Shown here one piece after another: positions 42,296 to 51,170 of a stretch of DNA of 64,000 nt (position 1 is the first letter of the stretch; each line of letters opens with the position of its first letter). Under the pieces are notes generated by a model, which was not told the DNA's origin, made no database searches, and saw only the letters and a list, made by a program, of their open reading frames with translations. The stretch spans positions 26,355 to 90,354 of the forward strand of contig CALKWO010000414.1 of NCBI GenBank assembly GCA_938003875.1. Reading direction: 5' to 3'. Made by a program: the position numbers and the translations under genes. This stretch comes from an uncultured bacterium. GTDB lineage: Bacteria > Planctomycetota > Uabimicrobiia > Uabimicrobiales > JABWCH01.

Positions 42296-44005
42296 ATGGA
42301 AAACAACCAAAATGTTTCCCAAAAAAAACAAGTGTTCTGGGTTACTATTCTTATAGTATTTTTAGTTTGTGGGATTTTTTTAAGAAGCTATTCTTTATCT
42401 AGCCGAAGTTTGGAGTATGATGAGATTTGGACACTCCAAAAGTACGCAAAAGAAAACATACTGACCATTTTTACAGACTTAAGCCTTCCAAACAACCATC
42501 CTCTGCATACCCTGGCAGTATCCAGAAGTATACAAATATTCGGGGAATCCGAATTCAGCATCCGATTTCCTGCTTTTCTTGCAGGATGCGTTCTCTTGCT
42601 TTCCATTCCTTTTAGCCTCTTTGCAGCAAAGAAATCTTTCACTACGATACTTTTGGCTACAGCATGGATTGCTTTTTCACCACCTCTCATCCATTATTCC
42701 CAGACAGCCCGTGGCTATTCTTTGCAAATCCTTCTCATTTTTCTCCATGCGCTTTGTCTTTGGGAAAGTTTCCACAAAAAATCTTTGAATCTATATTGGA
42801 GTATGGTCGTCCTGGGTATTCTTTCTGTCCTCACCATGCCTACTAGCTTTCTATATATTTTCCCTGCAACATTTTATGCTATTATTGGTTTAAGTCTATC
42901 CTGGAAAAAAACCGTTTTTTTTAAAAAATTTTTATGGGAAAATAAAGGCATTCTTCTTTCGCACGCTGTGCTCATAATCCTGATAAGCCTCTGGCTTTTT
43001 TTCAATCTCTCTCAGTTCCAGGCAGGACAAATATATGGTACTTTTGAGTGGAATACATTCTTTCTGGATGGCTTTTCTATATTCAAAGCCTTATTTCCTT
43101 TGCCTCTCATGCCCTTCTTTCTGCTTTCTTTTATAAAAGCAGAGACGCGCAAGAATGCTCTATTTTTTCTCTCTCTATGCCTTTTTGTTTTTTTTACGGC
43201 ACCTCTTGTAAAATGGGGGCCTTCACGGGTCTATCTCTATCTTGTGGTATTCTATTTTTTATCTTGTGCAGAAGGAGGAAAATATCTCTTTAATATTCCA
43301 TTCCGCTATCGTTTTTTGGTATATTCTTTAGGAATAATTTTATGTATTTTCCCTTTTTATAATATTATTGAAAAAATAGAAAACTTTAGAAGTTGTAAAG
43401 ATTGGAAAAATATTTTACCGCAATTGGAAAAAATCTATCCCAAGAATGTTTATTGTATTTATCCTATCCATGAAACCTATACGATTCAATACTATTTTTT
43501 CCCAGAAATCAATGTTTCTTTATTAGAGCGCATTCCTGTTGGAGATACACATTTTTTGGCTGTTTTTAAAGAAAAAAATATTTTCAGTGCTGAACGTAAA
43601 AATGATGAAGTAGTTATTATAGACACGTCTTCTATCTTATCCCATAGACAGACAGAAATGGATATTCAGGCAGATATCTTTGCTTTAAAAAAAATAGACG
43701 CAAAAGATAGAATTTTAGATTCATATATACTTCCAGGCATTTGGATTCTTGCAATAGGGCCATGCAGTGAGCATCCCAAAGTTATAGGGGATGCCATCGA
43801 AAATCTGGATTATTCCTGGTGCTTTTTGAATCTTTTTTTATCACATGCTATTCAGAATAAAGAGGGAAGCTGGATAAGCGGAGAAGTCCTCGTTGCCCAG
43901 AATCCTCCTTCGCAGCCTATCCGAAAAATTTTGTCCAATCCTATTTTTCGGCTCTACCGAGTTGAATCTCTAAAGCATTTTAAACTTCACCAGGCTAAAT
44001 TCTAG
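42296..44005 (+). CDS. GT39-like membrane glycosyltransferase
   Basis: 569 residues with ten or more membrane helices. Early in the chain is SLEYDEIWTL (Asp-Glu in the first loop), then NNHPLHTLAVSRSIQIFGES and IRFPAFLAGCVLLLSI, the PMT/ArnT pattern in which this acidic pair is the catalytic base for transfer from a lipid-phosphate sugar. A C-terminal soluble part of about 200 residues follows. It should act at the outer face of the inner membrane. It is 13 bp upstream of the BatA-like gene. Confidence 0.8.
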   Translation: MENNQNVSQKKQVFWVTILIVFLVCGIFLRSYSLSSRSLEYDEIWTLQKYAKENILTIFTDLSLPNNHPLHTLAVSRSIQIFGESEFSIRFPAFLAGCVLLLSIPFSLFAAKKSFTTILLATAWIAFSPPLIHYSQTARGYSLQILLIFLHALCLWESFHKKSLNLYWSMVVLGILSVLTMPTSFLYIFPATFYAIIGLSLSWKKTVFFKKFLWENKGILLSHAVLIILISLWLFFNLSQFQAGQIYGTFEWNTFFLDGFSIFKALFPLPLMPFFLLSFIKAETRKNALFFLSLCLFVFFTAPLVKWGPSRVYLYLVVFYFLSCAEGGKYLFNIPFRYRFLVYSLGIILCIFPFYNIIEKIENFRSCKDWKNILPQLEKIYPKNVYCIYPIHETYTIQYYFFPEINVSLLERIPVGDTHFLAVFKEKNIFSAERKNDEVVIIDTSSILSHRQTEMDIQADIFALKKIDAKDRILDSYILPGIWILAIGPCSEHPKVIGDAIENLDYSWCFLNLFLSHAIQNKEGSWISGEVLVAQNPPSQPIRKILSNPIFRLYRVESLKHFKLHQAKF

Positions 44006-44018
44006 AGGAATAAAAGCT

Positions 44019-45623
44019 ATGTCTCTGATAACATTTCTCCAGCCATACTATCTCTATCTTTTCCTTCCTCTCCTCTTGTTCCTGATCTGGCATTGGCTGA
44101 GAAAGAAACAATATGTTTCGGTACCCTGCCTTTTGCTTTGGGAAGGAAGCAAAGCATTCAAAAAAAGTTATCTCTGGTATAGGACAGCACTGGTTTATTT
44201 GTTGGTCGCATTTCTCCTATTTTCGATTTCCCAACCCTTGCTTTGGGAAAAAAAATTTCATTGCCTGCTTGTTCTGGACAATTCAGCAAGCATGTTGGTA
44301 AAAGAAAATCAAGAAACAAGATGGAATCAGGCTCTAAAAATTGCTAAAGGCTATATTTCCGATAAGAAGAAGGCCTGCATTGTCCTGGCTGCTCCAGAGC
44401 CATATCTTACAACACTAGAAAGAGCAGAAAATACAATACCAGAAAAACAAAAAGGCAAACTCAGGGAAAGCATTGCTTTTGCAGAAAATCTTGCCTGGGA
44501 AAAGGAGCAACTGATCCTTATAACAGATGGCGCAGGAGAGAATTTTTCTGACTTGATAAAGGAAATCGAGGAGAAAAAAAAGGACTATATTTTACATATC
44601 ATAGGAGAAGAAACAGAAAATATTTCTTTAAAAGCACAAGCAATCATCCCAGACACGCAAGGCCATCCTGTTCTCTCTGTGGAAATCCAGAATCATGGCA
44701 AAGAAATACAGGAAAACAGAATTGTCTGTGAATGCCAGGAACAGGATTCTGCCAGCTCAAAGGTTTTGCATAGCATTCCCTTTTCTTTACAAAAGCAAAG
44801 CAGAAGAATAGAAAAAATAGTCTTGGACAATGGGAAGGAAAATCAGAAAATAAGGGTTTTCCTCGCAAGGCAGGACGCTTTTCCCTCTGACAGCGAAATC
44901 ACTATCCAGATACCTGAAAAGAAAAAGGCTAAAATCTTGCTTATTGCAGATACGCCTCAGCCTTATCTTATGGCAGCACTTTTAGGATATGCTGAGTTTA
45001 TCGATCAAAAAGAAAGTATCTCTGTTTCCGATATTCTGAAAGACACAAGTGTCTATGACCTGGTCATAATCAGCAAGAAGGAATGCCCTGCTCTATCAGA
45101 AGGAAATTTTTTGCTTTGGGCAACCCGAAGCCCCTCTATTCCTGGTCTATCAGGAGAAAAAGTTTCTTCTATTGCCTGGTATAGCAATCCTTTGCATCCG
45201 CTTTCACTACATCTCGATTTTTTTTCTCTGGAAGTGCAAAAAGCCTGGAAATCTTTTTCTATAGAGCCAGCCAATATTCTTTTGTATGGACAATCGATTC
45301 CTTTGATATGGGAAGGTAAAACCCTGTCGGCAAACTATCTCTATGTATCTTTTGGCCTGGAAGATTCTAATTTCGCATCCTTAGCCTCTTTTCCTATTTT
45401 TATCCACAATTGTATCCAATGGGCTTTATCAAAAAAACAAACCCAAAAAACTTCGATCCAAGTTCCTCTATCTTTCCAAAGCGATATTACGCCCTATCCT
45501 TCAAACTACCAAAACCCTGCGCCTAGAACCCAAAATATCGTCTTTAAAAATACCCTCCAGGAATGTCTGCTTTTCTCTATAGTTTGCGCATTCCTTTTAC
45601 TTTGTGTGCTGGTACATCAATAA
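44019..45623 (+). CDS. BatA-like membrane protein with von Willebrand factor A domain
   Basis: 534 residues. The N-terminal aerotolerance-regulator (BatA) segment of two helices (FLQPYYLYLFLPLLLFLIWH; YRTALVYLLVAFLLFSISQP) is followed by a VWA domain with a MIDAS motif LVLDNSASM (D-x-S-x-S) and LILITDGAG. A large extracytoplasmic region and a last membrane helix (CLLFSIVCAFLLLCVLVHQ) complete it. This is the layout of membrane VWA proteins in MoxR-linked clusters, but no MoxR ATPase or DUF58 gene is nearby. AGGA ribosome binding site. Confidence 0.88.
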   Translation: MSLITFLQPYYLYLFLPLLLFLIWHWLRKKQYVSVPCLLLWEGSKAFKKSYLWYRTALVYLLVAFLLFSISQPLLWEKKFHCLLVLDNSASMLVKENQETRWNQALKIAKGYISDKKKACIVLAAPEPYLTTLERAENTIPEKQKGKLRESIAFAENLAWEKEQLILITDGAGENFSDLIKEIEEKKKDYILHIIGEETENISLKAQAIIPDTQGHPVLSVEIQNHGKEIQENRIVCECQEQDSASSKVLHSIPFSLQKQSRRIEKIVLDNGKENQKIRVFLARQDAFPSDSEITIQIPEKKKAKILLIADTPQPYLMAALLGYAEFIDQKESISVSDILKDTSVYDLVIISKKECPALSEGNFLLWATRSPSIPGLSGEKVSSIAWYSNPLHPLSLHLDFFSLEVQKAWKSFSIEPANILLYGQSIPLIWEGKTLSANYLYVSFGLEDSNFASLASFPIFIHNCIQWALSKKQTQKTSIQVPLSFQSDITPYPSNYQNPAPRTQNIVFKNTLQECLLFSIVCAFLLLCVLVHQ

Positions 45624-45641
45624 GTTATTGACAGAAAAGAT

Positions 45642-46928
45642 ATGAAAATAGAAAAACAAATAGAATACTTAAAAGAAGAAAAAAATTATATCTGTAAAGG
45701 GACTTCTGAAGAGGCCATACTTTCAGGCAGAGTATTTGCTCAAGGAAAAGGAATCTATCTGGAAGATATAGATGGCAATCGTTATATGGATTTTTCTTCA
45801 GGAATTTTCACCAACATTCTTGGGACAGCACATCCACGTCTGGTACAAGAAGTCCAGGCGCAGGTTGGCAGTCTGTGGAATGTTCATGATTTTGCAACTC
45901 CCCAGAGGCTAGATTTGGCAAAGGCCTTAAAAAAAGTTTTACCCTCTGGCATGGAAAGATTTTATTTCTGCACGACAGGCTCAGAGGCTATAGAAGCTGC
46001 TATCCGAGCTGTATCCTGCTATGTAGGGGCATCAAGAAAAAATATAGGAGCACTGAGATATGGATTTCATGGAAAAACTCTAGGCTCCAGGATGCTGGTG
46101 AACTGGCAAGTCGGTAATTTTTATTCTTCCAGTAACTCTATTCAGGGCTATGCTGCTTATTGCTATCGCTGCCCCTTCGAATTGAAATACCCTGGCTGCA
46201 ATATGCTGTGTGCCAGAATGACCGTAAAACAAGTAACAGCAAAACCTTCTATGGGTGCTTTTGTCTTTGAGATAATACAGGGTGCTACAGGAATCATCGT
46301 TCCCCCTCAGGAGTACTGGGAAATTCTCCAGGATAGTTGTAAAAAAAATAAAGTACTCATGGTAGCAGACGAAGTGATGACGGGTGGTGGAAAGTTGGGG
46401 ACATACACAGCCTCAGAATATTTCCATATTGAGCCTGATTTGATGACATTGTCTAAAGGTGTGAGCAATGGCATCCCCTTTGCTTTACTCTGTGGCAAAG
46501 AGGATATTATGAATTCCCCTGAATTCAGCCAGGCAGGAGCGACTTCCTCTACCTATGCCAGCAATCCTATAGGCATCAGTGCTTCTCTCGCTACGCTTAG
46601 AGTCTTAGAAGAAGAAAAAATTCTGGGGTCTTTACAAAATAAAGCTTATTTGATGAAAAGCAGCCTGCATGAAATACAACAATCTTCTCCCATAATCGGG
46701 GATGTAAGAGGATTAGGCCTTTTATATGCACTGGAATTTGTCCAGGATAAGATAACAAAAGCCCCCCATCCTCAAGCAGCCCAGAAATTTTTTACTCTTT
46801 GCATGAACCACGGTCTGAAAGTATGCCCAGGCGGAAACATAATCCGCCTTTGCCCTCCCTTGAACATCAAAGAGGATGAACTCAAAGCAGGCATGGATAT
46901 ATTGAAATATGCCGCATCTATCGTATAA
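45642..46928 (+). CDS. Class-III PLP-dependent aminotransferase
   Basis: 428 residues of the 4-aminobutyrate/ornithine aminotransferase type. Motifs: FYFCTTGSEAIEAAIRA (PLP phosphate contact), YGFHGKTLGSRM, VADEVMTGGGKLG (Asp to PLP nitrogen), and MTLSKGVSNGIPFALLC (Schiff-base Lys). YRCPFELKYPGC resembles GabT-type Cys-rich loops. It should be cytoplasmic and transfer an amino group from an omega-amino substrate; the substrate is unknown. It runs convergent to the RuBisCO-like gene with 3 bp between their ends, so it may or may not serve the same pathway. Confidence 0.92.
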   Translation: MKIEKQIEYLKEEKNYICKGTSEEAILSGRVFAQGKGIYLEDIDGNRYMDFSSGIFTNILGTAHPRLVQEVQAQVGSLWNVHDFATPQRLDLAKALKKVLPSGMERFYFCTTGSEAIEAAIRAVSCYVGASRKNIGALRYGFHGKTLGSRMLVNWQVGNFYSSSNSIQGYAAYCYRCPFELKYPGCNMLCARMTVKQVTAKPSMGAFVFEIIQGATGIIVPPQEYWEILQDSCKKNKVLMVADEVMTGGGKLGTYTASEYFHIEPDLMTLSKGVSNGIPFALLCGKEDIMNSPEFSQAGATSSTYASNPIGISASLATLRVLEEEKILGSLQNKAYLMKSSLHEIQQSSPIIGDVRGLGLLYALEFVQDKITKAPHPQAAQKFFTLCMNHGLKVCPGGNIIRLCPPLNIKEDELKAGMDILKYAASIV

Positions 46929-46931
46929 AGC

Positions 46932-48074
46932 CTATCTTTGGAACGCTTTTTCGACAATTTGTCTAAAATGTATGCTGCTTTTTACCAAATCCTGGCTGTA
47001 TTTAAACAAACCTGCACCTACTAGATAAATAACGTCTTTTCCATATATATCCATCAATTCTGGAATACACTCCAGACTCATCCCACCTCCTGGCATAGGG
47101 AAAATGGGTTTTATATTCTCCATATATATGGATGTTCCTTGTACTATGCTTTTGCATTCGTCTTTACTAAAAGAAAAGCGACCTCCGAAATTAGGGTATA
47201 TCGTTGCGTCGGCACCAGAAAGCCTTGCTATCTGGCCTAAAAGACAAAGGTGAGAAATGCCTGTCTCTCCTAGCAGATAGCTTCCCTGAAAAGCTGGGTG
47301 GCTGATAAGGGGTAGAGATAAGCTTTCGTTGTCCGCTATCCATCGAAGTGTATCAAGTCCGACAATACCAGGGGCGAGCATTATAGCACCAGCACCATTG
47401 TCTCTGGCATACTCTGCCCTTTTTTGTATGGACTCCAAGGGCGATGTTATATTCGCAGCATAAATGCAGCTATAGCCTGTCTTGTGGTTTGCCTCCTGGA
47501 CGGATTGTGCGCATAGAGAGACTCTTTCCTCAAAGGATGAAAAAATCTGGTTGGTTAAGCCGTGGTCGTCTTTGATTATATCGATTCCGCCTAAAGCAAA
47601 CTTATAGCAAAGTTCTGCCAGTTCTTTGCTGGTAAGGCCCATAGGCTTTAGGGCTGTTGCAAGAAGCGGTCTTTGATATACCGAAAGCTTTTTTCTCAAT
47701 CCTTCTATTCCAAACCTGGGGCCAGAAAAATTTTGGAGCATTGCTTTTGGGAAGACGAGCTTTTCTACATAAATACGCGGTTTGATGCTTATATTTCCAA
47801 AGATTACATTCAGAAGTTGGGTTAGCTCGCCTGCTGTTGTTTCTATGGCAAAACTTATCTCCGCTAGAAAAGAATCTTCTTGTGCTTTTTCAAAATTTTC
47901 TATCCGCCCCACTACATGCTCTAAGATAGTCTGGCTTTGTATCAGATGACGAGGAAATTCTACTGTTTGCTCCAGGCATATATCTTCTGCCATGCTGCGA
48001 GCTTCTTTTTCTGTTCCTTTGAGTCTATAGACAACAGAAAATCTTTCTCCTGAAATCAATTCTTGAATGCTCAT
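46932..48074 (-). CDS. RuBisCO-like protein (form IV, non-carboxylating)
   Basis: 380 residues. The fold is that of RuBisCO large subunit: ATALKPMGL (Lys143 = spinach K175), GGIDIIKDDHGL (Lys168 and Asp170 at the K201 and D203 places), SHPAFQG (His259 near H294), GADATIYPNFGGRFSFS, FPMPGGGMSLECIPELM and DVIYLVGAGLF. Substitutions rule out normal carboxylation: K177 is Met145 and E204 is His171. 'KDDHG' is typical of RuBisCO-like proteins acting on other enolisable substrates. It starts 1 nt after the transketolase stop (AGAGG site), so it is tightly linked to the split transketolase. Confidence 0.93.
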   Translation of the reverse strand: MSIQELISGERFSVVYRLKGTEKEARSMAEDICLEQTVEFPRHLIQSQTILEHVVGRIENFEKAQEDSFLAEISFAIETTAGELTQLLNVIFGNISIKPRIYVEKLVFPKAMLQNFSGPRFGIEGLRKKLSVYQRPLLATALKPMGLTSKELAELCYKFALGGIDIIKDDHGLTNQIFSSFEERVSLCAQSVQEANHKTGYSCIYAANITSPLESIQKRAEYARDNGAGAIMLAPGIVGLDTLRWIADNESLSLPLISHPAFQGSYLLGETGISHLCLLGQIARLSGADATIYPNFGGRFSFSKDECKSIVQGTSIYMENIKPIFPMPGGGMSLECIPELMDIYGKDVIYLVGAGLFKYSQDLVKSSIHFRQIVEKAFQR

Positions 48075-48075
48075 G

Positions 48076-49080
48076 CTATAATGCCTCTGCTTTTGAGTTG
48101 CTATGGACGGGTGCTATATAGACTTTTTCTAAATCCTCTTCCTGGATTCCAAACGAGTTATTGGTTATTTTTTCTATTTGTTCTATCAGGGACATAGCGT
48201 CTATTTGGTATTCCTTCATGAGATAGGGCTTGCTGGCACCATGAGTGTAACTTTTTATTCCTGTTTTATAAAGTTTTTTTGCCATACCTGCCTTTGCCAT
48301 CTCTTCTGCAAGGATGGTGCCAAGCCCACCCGTTATAGAATGATTTTCCATAGTTATAACACCATATTTAGAATCCTGGATAGCATCCATTATATCCTCA
48401 GAATGGAAAGGTTTCAGCGTAGACACATGGATATGCTGGAGAGAAAGACCCTTCTTTTGAAGCACGCTTATGGCTCTCATGGCTTCCTCTGTGCATATTC
48501 CACAAGAAAGAACAACGAGATCAGACCCTTTGGATAGTGTTCTGTTGGCACCAAGTTGCATGGGTTCATCTTTATCGAAAAGGCGGGGGATTTCCCCTCT
48601 CAGCATTCTTATGTAAACAGGCCCATCGGTATTATAGGCTACATCCAAAACCGATTCAACATCGGTCGCATCTCCACAATCCAGGATGGTCATGTTGGGA
48701 AGAGAGCGCATCACGGATATGTCTTCAATGGCCTGATGAGTAACTCCGCCAGGGGTCGTAATGCCAGGAAGAAACCCAAACATTTTGACAGGCAGGTTAG
48801 GATAAGAAACAGACATGGCTATCTGGTCATAGGCACGTCTGTATATAAAAACGGCAAATGTATGGATAAAAGGGATAAACCCTTCTCGTGCCAAGCCTCC
48901 TGCAAAGCTCAGCATATTTTGTTCTGCTATGCCCATAGAAACAAATCTATCAGGATAGGTATCCCGAAATAAATCGCATTCGGTGGAGCTTGTAAGGTCA
49001 GCAGATAAAACAAGGACTTCCGCTTTTTCTTTTGCCCATTGTACAAGATTTCTGGAATGAACTTTCGATTCGATCATCAT
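48076..49080 (-). CDS. Transketolase, C-terminal (pyrimidine and C-domain) subunit
   Basis: 334 residues, equal to the C-terminal half of transketolase. Motifs: VLSADLTSSTECDLFRD, then FVSMGIAEQNMLSFAGGLAR (catalytic Glu of GIAEQ that protonates thiamin diphosphate) and FIHTFAVFIYRRAYDQI. Later GITTPGGVTHQAIEDISVMR and the C-terminal domain (PVYIRMLRGEIPRLF) follow. It needs the N-terminal subunit encoded 13 bp upstream. Split transketolases with strange partners often work in pathways other than the pentose phosphate route. AGGGA ribosome binding site before ATG. Confidence 0.94.
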   Translation of the reverse strand: MMIESKVHSRNLVQWAKEKAEVLVLSADLTSSTECDLFRDTYPDRFVSMGIAEQNMLSFAGGLAREGFIPFIHTFAVFIYRRAYDQIAMSVSYPNLPVKMFGFLPGITTPGGVTHQAIEDISVMRSLPNMTILDCGDATDVESVLDVAYNTDGPVYIRMLRGEIPRLFDKDEPMQLGANRTLSKGSDLVVLSCGICTEEAMRAISVLQKKGLSLQHIHVSTLKPFHSEDIMDAIQDSKYGVITMENHSITGGLGTILAEEMAKAGMAKKLYKTGIKSYTHGASKPYLMKEYQIDAMSLIEQIEKITNNSFGIQEEDLEKVYIAPVHSNSKAEAL

Positions 49081-49093
49081 AGTATTCCCTATT

Positions 49094-49999
49094 CTACATG
49101 TTTTTTAGCTTCTCGATGTATTTTTTCTTTTCCTCATCGCTGGTAAAACGGACATAATGAAATTTAGGAGCTCTGCTGCCAAGTATATCCATATCCCTTG
49201 TTGGATCGGTATCGCATATTATAACAATAGGCCTTCCATCTGGCGATATCTCCCCTGGCTTTGCCAGCATTTCTATATCATGCCCGCTGATTCTGAATGT
49301 TCTTGCCCCAAAAGCCTCAAATCTTTTCTCAATAGGCTCAACATTCATTACCGATGTCATCTTTCCATCGCATTGATAGCCATTTACATCAATATAAATC
49401 AAAATATTATCCAGCTTATGGTGTACCATTGTCTGTATTGCTTCCCATGTCTGGCCGATTTGTAGCTCTCCATCAGAGAGAAATATTATGGTTCTTCCTG
49501 TTTCCTTTTTCCTTTTCCGAGCAAAAGCTATCCCTGCTGCCTGGCTTATGCCTTGTCCCAAAGAGCCTGTCATCACCTCCATTCCAGGAGAGTGTTCAGC
49601 CCCTATCATTTCAACAGAATATCCATCCTTATTGAAATAGTCCAGTCCATCTTCTGACATTCTTCCTGTTTCAATCAGCGCAGAATAAACGACAAGAGCG
49701 TATTGTGCAGGAGAAAGAAAAAAACGGTCATATTCTTTTCCTCTGGGGCCATGAAATTCTGCTCCTGTAAAATAGTTTTTGTTCTCAGTCCCAGGTATGC
49801 CAGGAAAAAGCTTTGGTTTGATAGGATTTGAGATGGGAGCTAAATTCATTACCTTAGAATACAGGGTTGCCAATATTTCAGCAGAGGAACATGCCTGGCT
49901 CAAATAGCCTCCCCCGTTTTTAATCGTATGCTCCAGCGTTCTTTTTCTAATTCCATGAGCAATTTTTTTTACTTCATTTATCCAATCCATTTTTTTCAA
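49094..49999 (-). CDS. Transketolase, N-terminal (thiamin-diphosphate) subunit
   Basis: 301 residues, starting at TTG (49999), which sits 8 nt after GAGGAG; the next ATG is 9 nt further and has poorer spacing. Motifs: YLSQACSSAEILATLYSKVM, EFHGPRGKEYDRFFLSPAQY, VMTGSLGQGISQAAGIAFAR and SDGELQIGQTWEA, the last being the thiamin-phosphate metal site (usually GDGE; here S-D-G-E). YIDVNGYQCDG completes it. First gene of the operon that ends in the RuBisCO-like protein. Substrate unknown. Confidence 0.94.
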   Translation of the reverse strand: MKKMDWINEVKKIAHGIRKRTLEHTIKNGGGYLSQACSSAEILATLYSKVMNLAPISNPIKPKLFPGIPGTENKNYFTGAEFHGPRGKEYDRFFLSPAQYALVVYSALIETGRMSEDGLDYFNKDGYSVEMIGAEHSPGMEVMTGSLGQGISQAAGIAFARKRKKETGRTIIFLSDGELQIGQTWEAIQTMVHHKLDNILIYIDVNGYQCDGKMTSVMNVEPIEKRFEAFGARTFRISGHDIEMLAKPGEISPDGRPIVIICDTDPTRDMDILGSRAPKFHYVRFTSDEEKKKYIEKLKNM

Positions 50000-50057
50000 A
50001 GATAGTATCTCCTCTTTACTATTGATTCATGGGAATATATACCAAGCCTATAGCAAT

Positions 50058-50220
50058 GATTTGTAGCCGCAGGGTTGCGCCGAAAATGCCCATCTATTGC
50101 GAAAAGACAGCCTTCAGCGCAATCCCTGCGTCTTTTGCCAATAGATCCAGTTAACGGCTATTGCCCAAAAAAGCAGGGATTGCGCTGGCGTTAGACTGCT
50201 TAAGTTGACAGCGTTATGGG
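50058..50220. repeat. REP-like repeat R1, composite, with half of the 39910 hairpin
   Basis: TTGTAGCCGCAGGGTTGCGC pairs with CAGCGCAATCCCTGCGTC. A second half AAGCAGGGATTGCGCTGG follows, then AAGTTGACAGCGTTATGGG, which is one arm of the hairpin at 39910. It lies between the transketolase operon and the JAMM gene. Confidence 0.7.
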
Positions 50221-50228
50221 AAATCGAA

Positions 50229-50741
50229 TTAGCTGATTTTGGGATGATAGTAGATACATGGAACTTGTTTGAGGTTTTTGAGTCCTGAGGAATCCGTTTC
50301 TACTATGAAAGTTTTAAAAATAGAAATGATAGGGTCGATCAGGATAAAAGCATTCCCTTCCTTGTTATAGGGGAAATTCAAAAAAGTTCCATAGTCAACA
50401 CTAGAGAAATGGGGGTCTACACCAAAAGGGTGAGAATGAAAAAGTCCTACCTCTCTTGGCCTTATAACAGCATCAGAATATCTTTCGTCCAAAAAACACT
50501 CGCATTCACGGCTTCCTTGAGCAGTAAAACAGGCATGGACATGGCTATTTTCCAAATCTCCACTAATCCAATCTACAATTTTAGTATACATTTTACCTTG
50601 CCAACGCATTCTATATCCCAGAAGCCTCCCTAAAGTTTCTTTAGGAACGGCGGTTTTGCATTCTCTGAAAATTTCCCTGGCGACAAGAGATAAAATATAT
50701 ACTGGATTTGGTTCTTGTGTAATAGGAGGAATCAAAATCAT
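50229..50741 (-). CDS. JAMM/MPN-domain metalloprotease-like protein
   Basis: 170 residues from the ATG at 50741. Conserved features: ETLGRLLGYR (catalytic Glu), then GLFHSHPFGVDPHFSSVD, that is H-S-H-P with a following S-S-V-D, the zinc site of the JAB1/MPN+ family. The spacing from the second His to the Asp is 11 residues here rather than the usual 10, so one residue is inserted. JAMM enzymes cut isopeptide or C-terminal bonds of ubiquitin-like tags, or process sulfur-carrier proteins; no such partner is visible. Last gene of the four-gene operon. Confidence 0.8.
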   Translation of the reverse strand: MILIPPITQEPNPVYILSLVAREIFRECKTAVPKETLGRLLGYRMRWQGKMYTKIVDWISGDLENSHVHACFTAQGSRECECFLDERYSDAVIRPREVGLFHSHPFGVDPHFSSVDYGTFLNFPYNKEGNAFILIDPIISIFKTFIVETDSSGLKNLKQVPCIYYHPKIS

Positions 50742-50745
50742 TTCC

Positions 50746-51159
50746 TTATAAAAGCTTTTTAGCTTTTTCTTTGATAATGGGGTCACCTGATTCTTCAATA
50801 TAGCTGTAAATCTGCGCAACAATCTCTGTGCTATAGTTTTTCCAATCTGTCAGCATTGTCAGCATATTTTCAATGCTTATTCTGGCAGCTTCTTTGATCT
50901 CCTCCTCTGGGCTTTCTTTTAAAACCTGAGAAAATAGCTGTGCTTTGAACATAGGATTGTTGTTTAGATTTTGGTCTATGTATTTCAAGCAATCTATATC
51001 CTGCAGTGATGCCATATATAAAATTTCACAAGCTTTCATGTAATCTGCTTGTTCTTGTACTTCCTGTCCATTTTCAATCAACCAGACCGCACTTTGGATA
51101 AGTACTTGAGGGTCAAGACTATTCAGGCCTTCTTTGGCTTTTAAATATACATCCTCCAT
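50746..51159 (-). CDS. Helical (TPR/HEAT-like) protein of unknown function
   Basis: 137 residues, entirely helical by composition (LIQSAVWLIENGQEVQEQAD, EEIKEAARISIENMLTMLT, GDPIIKEKAKKLL), with HEAT- or TPR-like spacing of hydrophobic residues. No enzyme motif. GGAG precedes the ATG, 11 nt after the fusion gene. Its stop lies 4 bp before the JAMM start. Likely an adaptor in the operon. Confidence 0.65.
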   Translation of the reverse strand: MEDVYLKAKEGLNSLDPQVLIQSAVWLIENGQEVQEQADYMKACEILYMASLQDIDCLKYIDQNLNNNPMFKAQLFSQVLKESPEEEIKEAARISIENMLTMLTDWKNYSTEIVAQIYSYIEESGDPIIKEKAKKLL

Positions 51160-51170
51160 ACTTATACTCC

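Noticed and set aside
46932..48074. Genuine CO2-fixing RuBisCO
   Set aside because: K177 and E204 equivalents are Met and His, and there is no phosphoribulokinase or small subunit. Form IV is the better call.
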